From Anaerolineae bacterium UTCFX2 (lineage in GTDB: Bacteria > Chloroflexota > Anaerolineae > Anaerolineales > UBA4823), in contig MWTA01000084.1 in assembly GCA_002050125.1 (NCBI GenBank), positions 12,978 to 76,977 on the forward strand: a DNA stretch of 64,000 bases. The letters run 5' to 3'. Shown piece after piece: positions 54,440-63,373 of the stretch (its first letter is position 1; every line of letters starts with the position of its first letter). The notes under the pieces are model-generated. The model did not search any database. It was given only the letters and a program-made list of their open reading frames with translations, and had not been told where the DNA came from. The position numbers and the translations under genes are program-made.

Positions 54440-54832
54440 ATGGATTACTTTTTCGCTGACCCTTCTGAGCCGCGGCTGCCCCCAGATGAAGTCACGATCC
54501 GATCATTACAAGCGGATCTTTGGCCCGATAAGCGGCGCTTGAGAGTGTATCTCGAAGTGGACCTTTCTCAAAAGCGTCCTAGCGCCGAGCTAAAGGTGTA
54601 CAACCCACAGGGCAAGCTTGTCGCGGAGGCAGACGTCATCGAAAGCATGAGCCGAAGAATGGAGATGAACCTGCATTTGCGCGGCGATCTCCAACCGGGC
54701 GAGTACACGCTTGAGGCGGTAGTATTCTTTGTCGATCTTCCAGATCTCGAGAATCCTCACCTCGAACCCGATTCAATCGAGCGGAAAGTTGTGGACACCA
54801 AAAAACAAACATTTGTGTTGACTGAGGAGTAA
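54440..54832 (+). CDS. Conserved hypothetical protein, beta-sandwich-like
   Basis: No named family is recognised. The 130-aa protein starts at the ATG at 54440, five bases after GGAGA. It appears all-beta (RRLRVYLEVDLSQKRPSAEL, LHLRGDLQPGEYTLEAVVFF) and could be an immunoglobulin-like or C2-like fold. It lacks a signal peptide. The 223-base gap before it (54217-54439) holds only weak promoter-like elements. Confidence 0.6.
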   Translation: MDYFFADPSEPRLPPDEVTIRSLQADLWPDKRRLRVYLEVDLSQKRPSAELKVYNPQGKLVAEADVIESMSRRMEMNLHLRGDLQPGEYTLEAVVFFVDLPDLENPHLEPDSIERKVVDTKKQTFVLTEE

Positions 54833-54955
54833 CTGCGAGATAGTGGTTTTTTATTAAAGTGAGAAAATTGAGACCAAATCCTTTCAAATTAGTTAACTCG
54901 ACCGCCGCAGCCAAGTTCATCGCTGATTTGTCGTTTTTGATGGTTTAATTATCTT

Positions 54956-56944
54956 ATGGCGAAGAGCGATCAACCATCCAATCATCTGCCGGTGTTTTCG
55001 GTTGTGCGGATGGCAGTGTTAGTTCTGATAGCCTTAATGCTTCTCCTAGCGGCATTCTTGGTGGGACCCTCATTTCTTAAGCGGTTTCGACCCGGAGGAT
55101 CGTTAGCTAATGCAGTTATTGAGGATCAATCGACCTCAACATCGTCGCCCACGCCAACCGTCACGCTAACGCCGACGCCCGAAAATGTCGAGCCGGAATT
55201 GGAAACAGTCATTCCGACTGCTCTGCCCGCTGCTGTTAGCGGCGCTGACCCGCAGTCCGTGATATTTCTATCAATATCTGAAGCCGGGTACGCACATTTA
55301 TTTGCCTTTTTCCCCGAATCGTTCGATTTGAAGCGCCTGACAATGGGAGATTGGGACGACATCGCGCCCGCGGTAAGTCCGGATGGCAACTGGCTGGCAT
55401 TTGCTTCGAACCGCGGTGGGCAGTTCGATCTTTTCCGAATGAGTTTGGAAACCGGGAAAGTCGAACAGCTTACGAACACGCCCGAATACGAGTCGAACCC
55501 AAGCTGGTCGCCAGATGGCTTGTGGCTGGCGTATGAAGCCTATATCGCCGATGAAGAAGGCGGTAACCTTGAGATCTTAATCCGCCCTGTTGATGGGTCT
55601 CAGCCGGCGATCCGGCTGACGGATGACCCGGCTGCCGATTTTGCGCCGACCTGGTCTCCGGGCGGTCGTCAGATTGTCTACGTTTCGACTAGAACCGGCG
55701 ATATGGACATTTGGCTTTCAGATTTGGATCGCAGCGACAACCGTGATCAAAACCTGAGCAACGAACCGTATAGCAACGAAAGACACCCCGCCTGGTCGCC
55801 GGATGGGACAAAGATAATCTGGTCGGCTTACAGCCAGGACGGGATTGAACGACTGAACCTGTGGGATGCCCAGCAGCCGGATCTAAAGGCACATCCGATC
55901 GCAATAGGCAGCTGGCCCGCCTGGAGCGCGGACGGTCAAAAGATCAGCGCCGCTTTTAACACCCCTAACCAGACTTATCTGACCGGCTATCGCATGAGCG
56001 ACCATGCAGCGCTTTTCCCGCTGCTGAGTATGAGCGGCGAGATATTTGGGATCAGTTGGGGCAAGAATCCAATTTCGCAGTCGTTGATCCAGGAATTTAC
56101 GCCAGTTGCATTATTGACCATGCCGCCTTTGTGGCTGCCGCAAACGCAAGAGGAGCTAATTGATTCACAAGGGCGCGCCGCCATGGTGGAACTTGACGGC
56201 GTACGTGCGCCACTACCGATGCTGCAGGATCGGGCGGATGAGGCTTTTATTGCGTTACGAGAGCGCCTTGCGGATAGGATTGGCTGGGATTTCCTTAGCA
56301 TTCTAGAAAATGCCTATGTTCCGCTCACTTCCCCGCTTGAACCGGGATATATCGACGACTGGCTGTACACTGGGCGGGCAATCCAGATCAATTCAGCGCC
56401 CTTACAAGCTGGATGGATGGTAATTGCTAAGGAAGATTACGGTCCTGAGACGTACTGGCGTGTGTATGTAAAGGCGCGCCGCCAGGACGGCACGCAAGGC
56501 GTTCCACTGCGTGTGATGCCATTTGATCCTTTCGCCCGCCATTCAGGCGACCCGTTGGCGTATGAAAATGGCGGAATGCAGAGCCGGGAGGTTCCGCCCG
56601 GATACTGGATCGACTTCACCCAACTCGCGGCGGAGTACGGATGGGAGCGGCTGCCATCCTTGAGCACCTGGAAGACCTCCTTCTCCGGATTGCGGTTCAA
56701 CGAGTTCTATCTGCCGCAAGGTTTAGACTGGTTTGTGGCGATGTTGGAGGTTTATCCACGGGTTGCGTTGAATACCTCCACGCCGGTTCTATCGCCAACC
56801 CCTTCAGCCACGCCCACCAACACGCCTACGCTGACCCCGACAAACACGCGCACGCCCTATATGTCCCCGACGCCGACGGTCACCAACACACGCCGACCAA
56901 CCTCCCCGGCAACCGCGGCGCCTACTAAAAAGCCAAGAGATTAG
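54956..56944 (+). CDS. Membrane-anchored TolB-like beta-propeller protein
   Basis: The 662-aa protein has one N-terminal transmembrane segment (about residues 18-40) and a Thr/Pro spacer. At least five WD40-like/PD40 propeller units follow (about 120-370), such as ISPDGNWLAFASNRGG-type and YESNPSWSPDGLWLAYEAYI. A middle region of about 230 residues of unknown fold comes next, then a Thr/Pro-rich C-terminal tail. Such proteins often bind proteins or peptidoglycan outside the membrane. TTTAAT lies six bases before the ATG and no ribosome-binding site is visible. An M23 lipoprotein gene follows after 7 bases. Confidence 0.8.
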   Translation: MAKSDQPSNHLPVFSVVRMAVLVLIALMLLLAAFLVGPSFLKRFRPGGSLANAVIEDQSTSTSSPTPTVTLTPTPENVEPELETVIPTALPAAVSGADPQSVIFLSISEAGYAHLFAFFPESFDLKRLTMGDWDDIAPAVSPDGNWLAFASNRGGQFDLFRMSLETGKVEQLTNTPEYESNPSWSPDGLWLAYEAYIADEEGGNLEILIRPVDGSQPAIRLTDDPAADFAPTWSPGGRQIVYVSTRTGDMDIWLSDLDRSDNRDQNLSNEPYSNERHPAWSPDGTKIIWSAYSQDGIERLNLWDAQQPDLKAHPIAIGSWPAWSADGQKISAAFNTPNQTYLTGYRMSDHAALFPLLSMSGEIFGISWGKNPISQSLIQEFTPVALLTMPPLWLPQTQEELIDSQGRAAMVELDGVRAPLPMLQDRADEAFIALRERLADRIGWDFLSILENAYVPLTSPLEPGYIDDWLYTGRAIQINSAPLQAGWMVIAKEDYGPETYWRVYVKARRQDGTQGVPLRVMPFDPFARHSGDPLAYENGGMQSREVPPGYWIDFTQLAAEYGWERLPSLSTWKTSFSGLRFNEFYLPQGLDWFVAMLEVYPRVALNTSTPVLSPTPSATPTNTPTLTPTNTRTPYMSPTPTVTNTRRPTSPATAAPTKKPRD

Positions 56945-56951
56945 ATTTCAC

Positions 56952-58115
56952 GTGAACCGGCTTTTGAGTTTGGTGATAGCAATGGTATTCTTTTGGGGGG
57001 CAGCCGGCTGCCAGCCGCAGAGACCGCCAACAGATCGGGCTTTGGATTCCACTCCTGAGAGCGCACCGATAACCGAGCCTGACTTGGAGGAGCCGCTCGC
57101 TACGCCGACCCCAGTACTGGCTTCAGAGCACGCCATAATTCTCGAAGATCAATCTTCAATAAGCCTACCGCCAACGCTGGAACTTGACCCGTTAGAATTT
57201 GTTTTTCCAGCCTTTGACACGCAGACCATTTCACTTTGGCGTCCCCCGCTTTATCCGCTGCCTTGGGAGCCAACGCCTGAGGATCATTTTTACTTCACGC
57301 GCCCAATCGGAGCCAACGATGTGAATTGGCCGCTGGCGCGTTATCGTTATGGATATTTGCTCTACTCCGAGCCTCACACCGGGATCGATATCCCGGCGCC
57401 GAAGATGACGCCGATTCTAGCCGCCGGCTCAGGGACGGTCATCCACGCCGGGTATGGTCTCTATTTTGTGCAAGACATCTATAAAGACCCGTATGGCATT
57501 GCAGTTGCGATAAAGCATGATTTTGGTTTCAAAGGAAAAGTACTCTACACCGTCTATGGGCACCTGGATCGGGTGGATGTGTACCGAGGACAACGCGTGA
57601 ACGCTGGCGATGTGATCGGGGTGGTGGGGGAGACTGGAAAAGTATCCGGACCTCATCTCCATTTTGAAGTACGCATAGGCGACAACACATTTTTCAGCTC
57701 GCGCAACCCTGAACTCTGGATTGCGCCGCCGGTTGGCTGGGGGATGCTGGTTGGGCAGGTGGTCGAATCAAACGGGCGCAGGATTCCACAATTAAAAGTC
57801 CGTTTGGTCAGCCTGGAGAACAGGCAAGTTTTTGAGGCGATCACGTATGCGCAGGGTTCGGTGAACAGCGATGCATATTACAGTGAAAATCTGGTACTGG
57901 GCGACATCCCTGAAGGAAAATATTTGTTATATCTGGATTTTAAAGACCAGACGGTAAAAACTGAAATCGAAATCAAGGCGGGTCAGGCGAACTATTTTTC
58001 TTATCGCTCAACGCGCGGTTTCGATTTTACAAGACCAGCTTCGAAAGGAGTCCAGTTTACTCCTCCAGAACCCCTGGACCCAACAATTGAAGCGATTCCG
58101 GAGACTGGCTCTTGA
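56952..58115 (+). CDS. M23 (LytM-type) metallopeptidase lipoprotein with extra C-terminal domain
   Basis: The 387-aa protein starts at a GTG and has a lipoprotein signal (VIAMVFFWGAAGC, Cys at about 20). The M23 domain (about 135-260) shows HTGIDIPAPKMTPILAAGSG with zinc-binding His and Asp, the HLDRVDV segment and GPHLHFEVRIG (HxH). A C-terminal domain of about 100 residues resembles a carboxypeptidase-regulatory-like beta sandwich (LKVRLVSLENRQVFEAITYA, PEGKYLLYLDFKDQTVKTEI). Unlike the M23 protein near 21 kb it lacks the long insert. The gene ends inside the recA promoter (its stop overlaps the -35 box). Confidence 0.88.
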   Translation: MNRLLSLVIAMVFFWGAAGCQPQRPPTDRALDSTPESAPITEPDLEEPLATPTPVLASEHAIILEDQSSISLPPTLELDPLEFVFPAFDTQTISLWRPPLYPLPWEPTPEDHFYFTRPIGANDVNWPLARYRYGYLLYSEPHTGIDIPAPKMTPILAAGSGTVIHAGYGLYFVQDIYKDPYGIAVAIKHDFGFKGKVLYTVYGHLDRVDVYRGQRVNAGDVIGVVGETGKVSGPHLHFEVRIGDNTFFSSRNPELWIAPPVGWGMLVGQVVESNGRRIPQLKVRLVSLENRQVFEAITYAQGSVNSDAYYSENLVLGDIPEGKYLLYLDFKDQTVKTEIEIKAGQANYFSYRSTRGFDFTRPASKGVQFTPPEPLDPTIEAIPETGS

Positions 58116-58178
58116 CAAATAGAACGCTTGTGCTAAACTTGTCCTACTTGTGAACTTGCTCTGGCTGAAAACTTGTTC
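58112..58178 (+). promoter_or_regulatory. recA promoter with candidate LexA (SOS) boxes
   Basis: -35 TTGACA (58112-58117), 16-base spacer, -10 TAAACT (58134-58139). Two Cheo-type GAACnnnnGTTC look-alikes are present: GAACGCTTGTGC (58122-58133) fills the spacer, and GAAAACTTGTTC (58167-58178) lies downstream of the start site. Each differs from the consensus at one of the eight fixed positions. SOS control of recA is typical in bacteria; here it is inferred from these sites. Confidence 0.5.
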
Positions 58179-58243
58179 TAGTTTTAGCCGGTTTAACAGT
58201 TTTTCTGATACTCAAATATTTCTACTGAGGAGCGAAGGGGCTC

Positions 58244-59341
58244 ATGGCAAAAAAAAGCACGCCAGTCTTACCAGCACAATACATCGAGCCGGAGGATAGC
58301 GCTCGAAAAGTTGCATTGGACAAAGCGCTCAGCGACATAACAAAACGCTACGGCGATGGTTCAATTATGCGCTTGGGCGAAGCCCACCAACTCACGCTCG
58401 ATGCAATCCCAACCGGCGCGCTGTCGCTCGATATCGCGCTGGGGGTGGGAGGCGTCCCGCGCGGACGGATCACCGAGGTTTATGGGCCCGAGTCTTCCGG
58501 TAAGACCACAATCTGCCAACACATCGTGGCTGAAGGGCAAAAGCTGGGCGGGACATGCGCTTACATTGATATGGAACATGCGCTCGACCCAGCATATGCC
58601 GCGCGTTGCGGCGTAGATATTGAGAGCCTGTTGATTTCCCAACCGGATACCGGCGAGCAAGCGCTCGAAATTACCGAGACGCTGGTTCGCTCGGGAGCGG
58701 TTGATATCATCGTGATCGATTCAGTGGCGGCGCTTGTCCCGCGCGCTGAAATTGAAGGCGATATGGGCGATTCTCCAATGGGAATGCAGGCGCGCCTGAT
58801 GTCGCAAGCCTTGCGCAAACTCTCCGGCGCAATCAAGCAGACGAACACCGCGGTCATCTTTACAAATCAATTGCGCCAAAAAATTGGCGTGATGTTTGGC
58901 AACCCTGAAACAACGACTGGTGGAATGGCACTGAAGTTCTATGCCTCGGTTCGTCTTGACGTTCGGCGTATTCAAAGCATTAAGATGGGGGCGGAGATCA
59001 TCGGCAGCCGGACGCGGGTCAGGGTGGTGAAGAATAAGGTGGCAGCCCCATTCCGCACGGCTGAATTTGATATTATGTATAACGAAGGTATTTCGCGGTA
59101 CGGCGACCTGATCGACCTGGCTGCTGGACTGGATATCGTTGTCAAGCGCGGCTCGTTCTACTCCTATGGCGATATTCGGCTGGGACAAGGTCGGGAAAAC
59201 GCCAAAGATTTTCTCAAGCAGAACCCGGATCTGGCAGACGAGATCGAACTCGCAGTTCGCCAACAGGCGATGGAGGGGCAGCTTCCCTTTGCCTCTGGCG
59301 GCGAAGACGAAGGCGACGCCGGAACCGAGGACGAAGTTTAG
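58244..59341 (+). CDS. recA: Recombinase A
   Basis: RecA forms filaments on single-stranded DNA for recombination and SOS induction. The 365-aa protein has Walker A at residues 81-89 (GPESSGKTT), [20 protein letters not shown], Walker [15 protein letters not shown], loop L1 [20 protein letters not shown] and loop L2 [20 protein letters not shown]. The C-terminal tail is acidic ([14 protein letters not shown]). GAGCGAAGGGG precedes the ATG. A leader of about 100 bases follows the predicted promoter. Confidence 0.98.
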   Translation: MAKKSTPVLPAQYIEPEDSARKVALDKALSDITKRYGDGSIMRLGEAHQLTLDAIPTGALSLDIALGVGGVPRGRITEVYGPESSGKTTICQHIVAEGQKLGGTCAYIDMEHALDPAYAARCGVDIESLLISQPDTGEQALEITETLVRSGAVDIIVIDSVAALVPRAEIEGDMGDSPMGMQARLMSQALRKLSGAIKQTNTAVIFTNQLRQKIGVMFGNPETTTGGMALKFYASVRLDVRRIQSIKMGAEIIGSRTRVRVVKNKVAAPFRTAEFDIMYNEGISRYGDLIDLAAGLDIVVKRGSFYSYGDIRLGQGRENAKDFLKQNPDLADEIELAVRQQAMEGQLPFASGGEDEGDAGTEDEV

Positions 59342-59356
59342 GTTCGATCTGCGCAA

Positions 59357-59947
59357 GTGAAATTCCATCAACCTTTTTTCACGCAGCCAGCTTTCATCTG
59401 GATTGGCATTGCCTTTTTTGCCATCCTTCTATTTGGCTGTTCGGGAGGAGCGCAGCCGAACACTTTAGCGACTTCAACCACCAGCATTTTAATTGCGACA
59501 GAAACAGTTGGGGGACCGGAGGCTGGATTTACATTGAGTCCCACGCTAATGGTTCAACCCGCGGCGGATATCCCGCCCACGCCCGTGAGCCTCAAGGCGT
59601 CTCCTACCCCAGATTGCACGAATGGAATGCAATTTGTCACCGATCTGACGGTGCCGGATGGAGCGCTGGTTGCCAGAGGGGCGCAGATCGATAAACGCTG
59701 GCAAGTCAAGAACACCGGCACCTGTAACTGGGATCAACGATACTCTCTGGTTCTCATTGCGGGGACCGAACTTAGATTAGCCAACAAACAAGCGCTCTAT
59801 CCGGCGCGGTCTGGAACTGAGGCGGTGATCCGAATGCTGCTCACTTCTCCGATGAGTCCAGGGGTGTACACCAGCGCCTGGCAGGCATTCAACCCTGACG
59901 GGGAACCGTTTGGGGATGTGATTTATGTGCAATTCCAGGTAAATTAA
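59357..59947 (+). CDS. NBR1-Ig-like domain lipoprotein
   Basis: The 196-aa protein starts at a GTG and has a lipoprotein signal (FFAILLFGCSGG, Cys at about 28). A Thr/Pro/Ser spacer of about 60 residues follows. The C-terminal domain (about 90-196) matches the Ig-like domain of NBR1: VPDGALVARGAQIDKRWQVK, NTGTCNWDQRYSLVLIAGTE and MSPGVYTSAWQAFNPDGEPF. In Chloroflexota this domain is common on surface proteins; its ligand is not known. It is 15 bases after recA and so may be co-transcribed with it. Confidence 0.85.
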   Translation: MKFHQPFFTQPAFIWIGIAFFAILLFGCSGGAQPNTLATSTTSILIATETVGGPEAGFTLSPTLMVQPAADIPPTPVSLKASPTPDCTNGMQFVTDLTVPDGALVARGAQIDKRWQVKNTGTCNWDQRYSLVLIAGTELRLANKQALYPARSGTEAVIRMLLTSPMSPGVYTSAWQAFNPDGEPFGDVIYVQFQVN

Positions 59948-59975
59948 AACCGGCTGGAAGCAGTTGACCAGCCGG
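59941..59975 (-). terminator. Intrinsic terminator after phoU
   Basis: 8-bp stem CCGGCTGG/CCAGCCGG (59950-59957 and 59968-59975, 10-base loop). On the minus strand TTTTAATTT follows. It lies between the convergent lipoprotein and phoU genes and may serve both. Confidence 0.75.
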
Positions 59976-59995
59976 CGATGATGATGTTTTGTGAT

Positions 59996-60685
59996 CTAAC
60001 CGGCTAGATTCAACTGTTCGTCATCGCTGCCGTTGAGTTCTTCCAGTTTTCCGGTGACGGAATAGATGGTCCGTTCGCAAATGTTGGTCACGCGGTCCGC
60101 CATTCTCTCCAAATTGTGCGAAGCCCACATTAAATAATTTGCCTGCTCGGTTGCGGCAGGGTTTTCCATAATCACCCCAATCAATTCTTGATACACCTGG
60201 TAGTAGAGCGCGTCCACCTGAGCATCTTCAAATGGGATGGCGCGGGCGGTGTCCACATCGAGATTGACGAAGGCGTTGATTGCTCGATGGAGCATGTCGA
60301 CTACGAGTTCGCCCATTTTTGTTATCCCGGCGGGCGGTTTAATATGCGGCTGCTCTCCGATCAACATGCAGATTTTTGCAATGCCCTTGGCATAGTCGCC
60401 CATGCGCTCCAGCTCGCCAACCACCTCGAAGATGGAGGCTGCCATGCGAAGATCGCCAGCCATAATGGGCTGCTGAGTGGCAATTGTGACAATCACATCG
60501 TTTTCCAACTCGAAACGGCGTGCGTTGATGCGTTTGTCAAAGTCATAGACTTTCTTAGCCAGTTTGAGGTCACGCCGGTTGAGCGCGTCGACCGCCTCGT
60601 TCGTCGAGGATTCAACCATGCTGTCTAAGACAAGGATTTCATCCAACAGGTGACGGATTTTTCGGTCCAGAGTTTCTCTCGCCAT
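59996..60685 (-). CDS. phoU: Phosphate transport system regulator PhoU
   Basis: PhoU links the Pst transporter to control of phosphate uptake. The 229-aa protein has two PhoU repeats of three-helix bundles, with ALNRRDLKLAKKVYDFDKRI, LRMAASIFEVVGELERMGDYA and, in the second repeat, MWASHNLERMADRVTNICER. The conserved E-RxxD metal-binding motifs (ELERMGDYA and NLERMADRV) are intact. GAGGGCGC precedes the ATG. It is the last gene of the pst operon. No PhoR/PhoB pair is in the window. Confidence 0.95.
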   Translation of the reverse strand: MARETLDRKIRHLLDEILVLDSMVESSTNEAVDALNRRDLKLAKKVYDFDKRINARRFELENDVIVTIATQQPIMAGDLRMAASIFEVVGELERMGDYAKGIAKICMLIGEQPHIKPPAGITKMGELVVDMLHRAINAFVNLDVDTARAIPFEDAQVDALYYQVYQELIGVIMENPAATEQANYLMWASHNLERMADRVTNICERTIYSVTGKLEELNGSDDEQLNLAG

Positions 60686-60748
60686 AATTGCGCCCTCAGA
60701 TTCGTTTAGATAAAATATTGAACAAGATCTTTTCAGCCATACCTTACC

Positions 60749-61525
60749 TCATCCATATCGACCTTCTACGTAGTCGCGCGTTTTCGGGTCTTGAGGCGTA
60801 ATAAAAAGCGTATTCTCCGGCGCGCTTTCGACCAACTTGCCCTGTAGAAAGAAAGCAGCAAAATCAGCCATTCGTGCAGCTTGCTGGATCGAATGTGGAA
60901 CAAGAACAATAGTATAGTCTTGTTTTAGCTCCTGAAGCGTGGCTTCGACTTTAGAAGTAGAAATCGGATCCAATGCCGAAGTTGGTTCATCTAGCAGGAT
61001 CACTTCGGGTTCTAACACCAGGCTGCGCGCCAGACAAAGCCGTTGTTGTTGTCCACCGGAGAGAGCCATGGCAGGCTCATCCAGGCGGTCTTTAGCTTCG
61101 TCCCATAGCGCGGCTTGACGCAAACTACGTTCAACCGCGTTGTCGAGGATTTTCTTGTTCTTTTCACCCTTCACTTCTAAGGCATACGTCAGGTTTCCGC
61201 GGATGGTCAACGGCAGCACAACTGGACGAGCAAAGACCATTCCCACGCGGCGCCGCAATTCGATCACGTCGACTTTTCTGTCATATATGTCCAGGTAGCT
61301 GCCATTTGCGATTGCCAGTAGAATGGTTCCCGACCTGGTTGCTACGTCAGCCAGGTCGTTCAACCGGTTGATCGCTCTAAGCAAGGTTGATTTTCCACCT
61401 CCAGCGGGCCCGAAGAAGACCGTAATCGTATTGGCTTGGATCTTTAGATTGATATTATGAAGCGATTCCGTTCCATCGGAATAGCTCAATGAAAAATTCT
61501 GGATGATTATTTTGTCCACTGACAT
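60749..61525 (-). CDS. pstB: Phosphate ABC transporter ATP-binding protein PstB
   Basis: PstB powers phosphate import by PstCA. The protein is about 258 aa with Walker A GPAGGGKST, signature LSGGQQQR, Walker B VILLDEPTSALD and H-loop His in LVPHSIQQAAR. The Q-loop is unusual: where most PstB have GMVFQ, this reads GMVFARP (Ala at 61229-61231, about residue 99). The start is taken at 61525, overlapping the pstA stop (TGATG); an ATG six bases upstream is also possible. The longer frame upstream lies inside pstA. Confidence 0.93.
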   Translation of the reverse strand: MSVDKIIIQNFSLSYSDGTESLHNINLKIQANTITVFFGPAGGGKSTLLRAINRLNDLADVATRSGTILLAIANGSYLDIYDRKVDVIELRRRVGMVFARPVVLPLTIRGNLTYALEVKGEKNKKILDNAVERSLRQAALWDEAKDRLDEPAMALSGGQQQRLCLARSLVLEPEVILLDEPTSALDPISTSKVEATLQELKQDYTIVLVPHSIQQAARMADFAAFFLQGKLVESAPENTLFITPQDPKTRDYVEGRYG

Positions 61526-62412
61526 CACCATTGACGGCGCGCCCGCACGCGCGATCGAATGACGGTGGCAACCAGGTTCATCCCCAGCACCAGGATCAGG
61601 AGCACTAACGCGGTCCCATATTGGATGCCCGCTGGCATGCCAGGCACTTGCGTGGAAATCACATACAGGTGATAGGGGAGCGCCATAGTCTGGTCGAGGG
61701 GAGATTCGGGTAATCGGGGCAGATAGAACGCGGCAGCGGTGAACAGGATCGGGGCAGTCTCGCCAGCCGCTCGCTCGAGACCCAGCACTACGCCAGTAAG
61801 AATGCCCGGTTGAGCTTGCGGCAAAATAACCCGGCGGATGGTTTGCCACTTTGTAGCCCCCAACGAAATGCTTGTCACTCGGAAAGCTTGGGGGATCGTC
61901 CGCAGCGCTTCTTCGGAGGTGCTGATAATCACCGGGATGTTCATGATTGCCAGGGTGAGCGCCCCGGCGAGAATGCTCGTGCCAAATTTCATCGCAATGA
62001 CAAACAGACCCAGCCCGAACAATCCGTACACAACCGAAGGGATGCCGGCAAGCGTGATGATTGCAATGCGGATAATCTGCGTGATTCGATTATCGGGGGC
62101 ATATTCCGCCAGATAGATCGATGCAGCGATGCCTAATGGCACGGAGAAGAGGGCGGTTCCGAGGATCAGATAGATTGTGCCGACGATTGCCGGCCAAATA
62201 CCGCCGGACTTCATTCCATTATAAGGAAACCCAAAGATGAATTCAGGTGTGATTGTTTGAAACCCTTGCACAATGATCACGCCGATGATGAGGAAAATTG
62301 GGATGACTGTCAACAGCGTGGCGCCCAGTAAAATAAGGAAACCGACCCGTTGAATGCGATTGCGTGCGGCAGAACCAGATGAATGGAGGGAGTTGGGGGT
62401 TACCTTCTTCAT
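61525..62412 (-). CDS. pstA: Phosphate ABC transporter permease PstA
   Basis: The 295-aa permease has about six transmembrane helices and the EAA-type loop with ALRTIPQAFRVTSISLGATK followed by WQTIRRVILPQAQPGIL. The N-terminal segment GFQTITPEFIFGFPYNGMKS is characteristic of PstA. It forms the channel with PstC. It overlaps pstB by its stop codon and starts 21 bases after the pstC stop. Confidence 0.95.
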   Translation of the reverse strand: MKKVTPNSLHSSGSAARNRIQRVGFLILLGATLLTVIPIFLIIGVIIVQGFQTITPEFIFGFPYNGMKSGGIWPAIVGTIYLILGTALFSVPLGIAASIYLAEYAPDNRITQIIRIAIITLAGIPSVVYGLFGLGLFVIAMKFGTSILAGALTLAIMNIPVIISTSEEALRTIPQAFRVTSISLGATKWQTIRRVILPQAQPGILTGVVLGLERAAGETAPILFTAAAFYLPRLPESPLDQTMALPYHLYVISTQVPGMPAGIQYGTALVLLILVLGMNLVATVIRSRVRARRQW

Positions 62413-62433
62413 GAATAATCCGCTGGCTGATCG

Positions 62434-63330
62434 TTAAGACAAAATCCGTTCTGAACGCTGGCGCTTTCGAAACACGACGGAAGCCGCAGTCAAGTTGATT
62501 AGGAGGGTGACGATGAACAAAGTTATGCCGATCAAAAACAGCACATGATAGTGCACGCTTCCTGTTGCAACTTCGCCCATCTCCGCGGCGATTGTCGCCG
62601 TCATGGTTCTAACGGGGGCAAAGAAACCAGACAGACCGCGCGGAATCACCGGCGCATTACCGGTGACCATTAGAACCGCCATAGTCTCGCCTACGGCGCG
62701 CCCGATGCCGAGCATGCACGCGGTAAGAACGCCCGAACGTGCGGCTGGCAGCGTCACATTCCAGATGGTTTGCCATTCAGTGACGCCCAAGGCGATCGAG
62801 GCGTCGCGATAAGACTTCGGGACAGAATAAAGCGCATCTTCTGACACGGATACGATCGTTGGAAGCGCAGTGGCAGCAAGCAGCATGGAGCCAGCGAAAG
62901 CAGTCAAGCCGGTGGGAAGGTCTAACAGAAGGCGCAGATAAGGCGCCAGAATCACAAAGCCAAAGAAGCCTAAAACAACGGATGGGATACCCGCTAGTAC
63001 TTCAACGGATGGTTTCAGAATTTCACGCGCCCATTGTGGAGCCACCTCAGCAATATACACCGCAGTACAAATCCCGATTGGAACTGCGATTATCGTTGCG
63101 CCCAGCGTTACGATGAGCGAGCCAGCTAATAAGGGCGTTAAACCGAAGAAGTCCTCTATCGGATACCAACATGAACTGAATAGATTTGAAAGAGGAACCT
63201 CGCCAAGAGCCGGTAAACCCTCGCGCAGCAAGTATATGAAAATCAACCCTACGAAGATAATGGCTGAGTAACCTGAAAGGCGAATTGCCCAGAGTATGAT
63301 CTTTTCCTTCCAGTCTTTTGTTTTTTCCAT
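62434..63330 (-). CDS. pstC: Phosphate ABC transporter permease PstC
   Basis: The 298-aa permease has about six transmembrane helices and the EAA loop ALYSVPKSYRDASIALGVTE with WQTIWNVTLPAARSGVL. ATIAAEMGEVATGSVHYHVL is a typical PstC segment. It pairs with PstA. AAAGG precedes the ATG. It lies 43 bases after the pstS stop. Confidence 0.95.
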   Translation of the reverse strand: MEKTKDWKEKIILWAIRLSGYSAIIFVGLIFIYLLREGLPALGEVPLSNLFSSCWYPIEDFFGLTPLLAGSLIVTLGATIIAVPIGICTAVYIAEVAPQWAREILKPSVEVLAGIPSVVLGFFGFVILAPYLRLLLDLPTGLTAFAGSMLLAATALPTIVSVSEDALYSVPKSYRDASIALGVTEWQTIWNVTLPAARSGVLTACMLGIGRAVGETMAVLMVTGNAPVIPRGLSGFFAPVRTMTATIAAEMGEVATGSVHYHVLFLIGITLFIVTLLINLTAASVVFRKRQRSERILS

Positions 63331-63373
63331 GCGTTACCTTTGAATAAGTATTGTTGGAAGCCTTGGGCTATTG

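Noticed and set aside
60749-61849. 366-codon version of pstB
   Set aside because: The extra N-terminal part lies inside pstA in another frame and has no ABC similarity; the protein matches from MSVDKIII.
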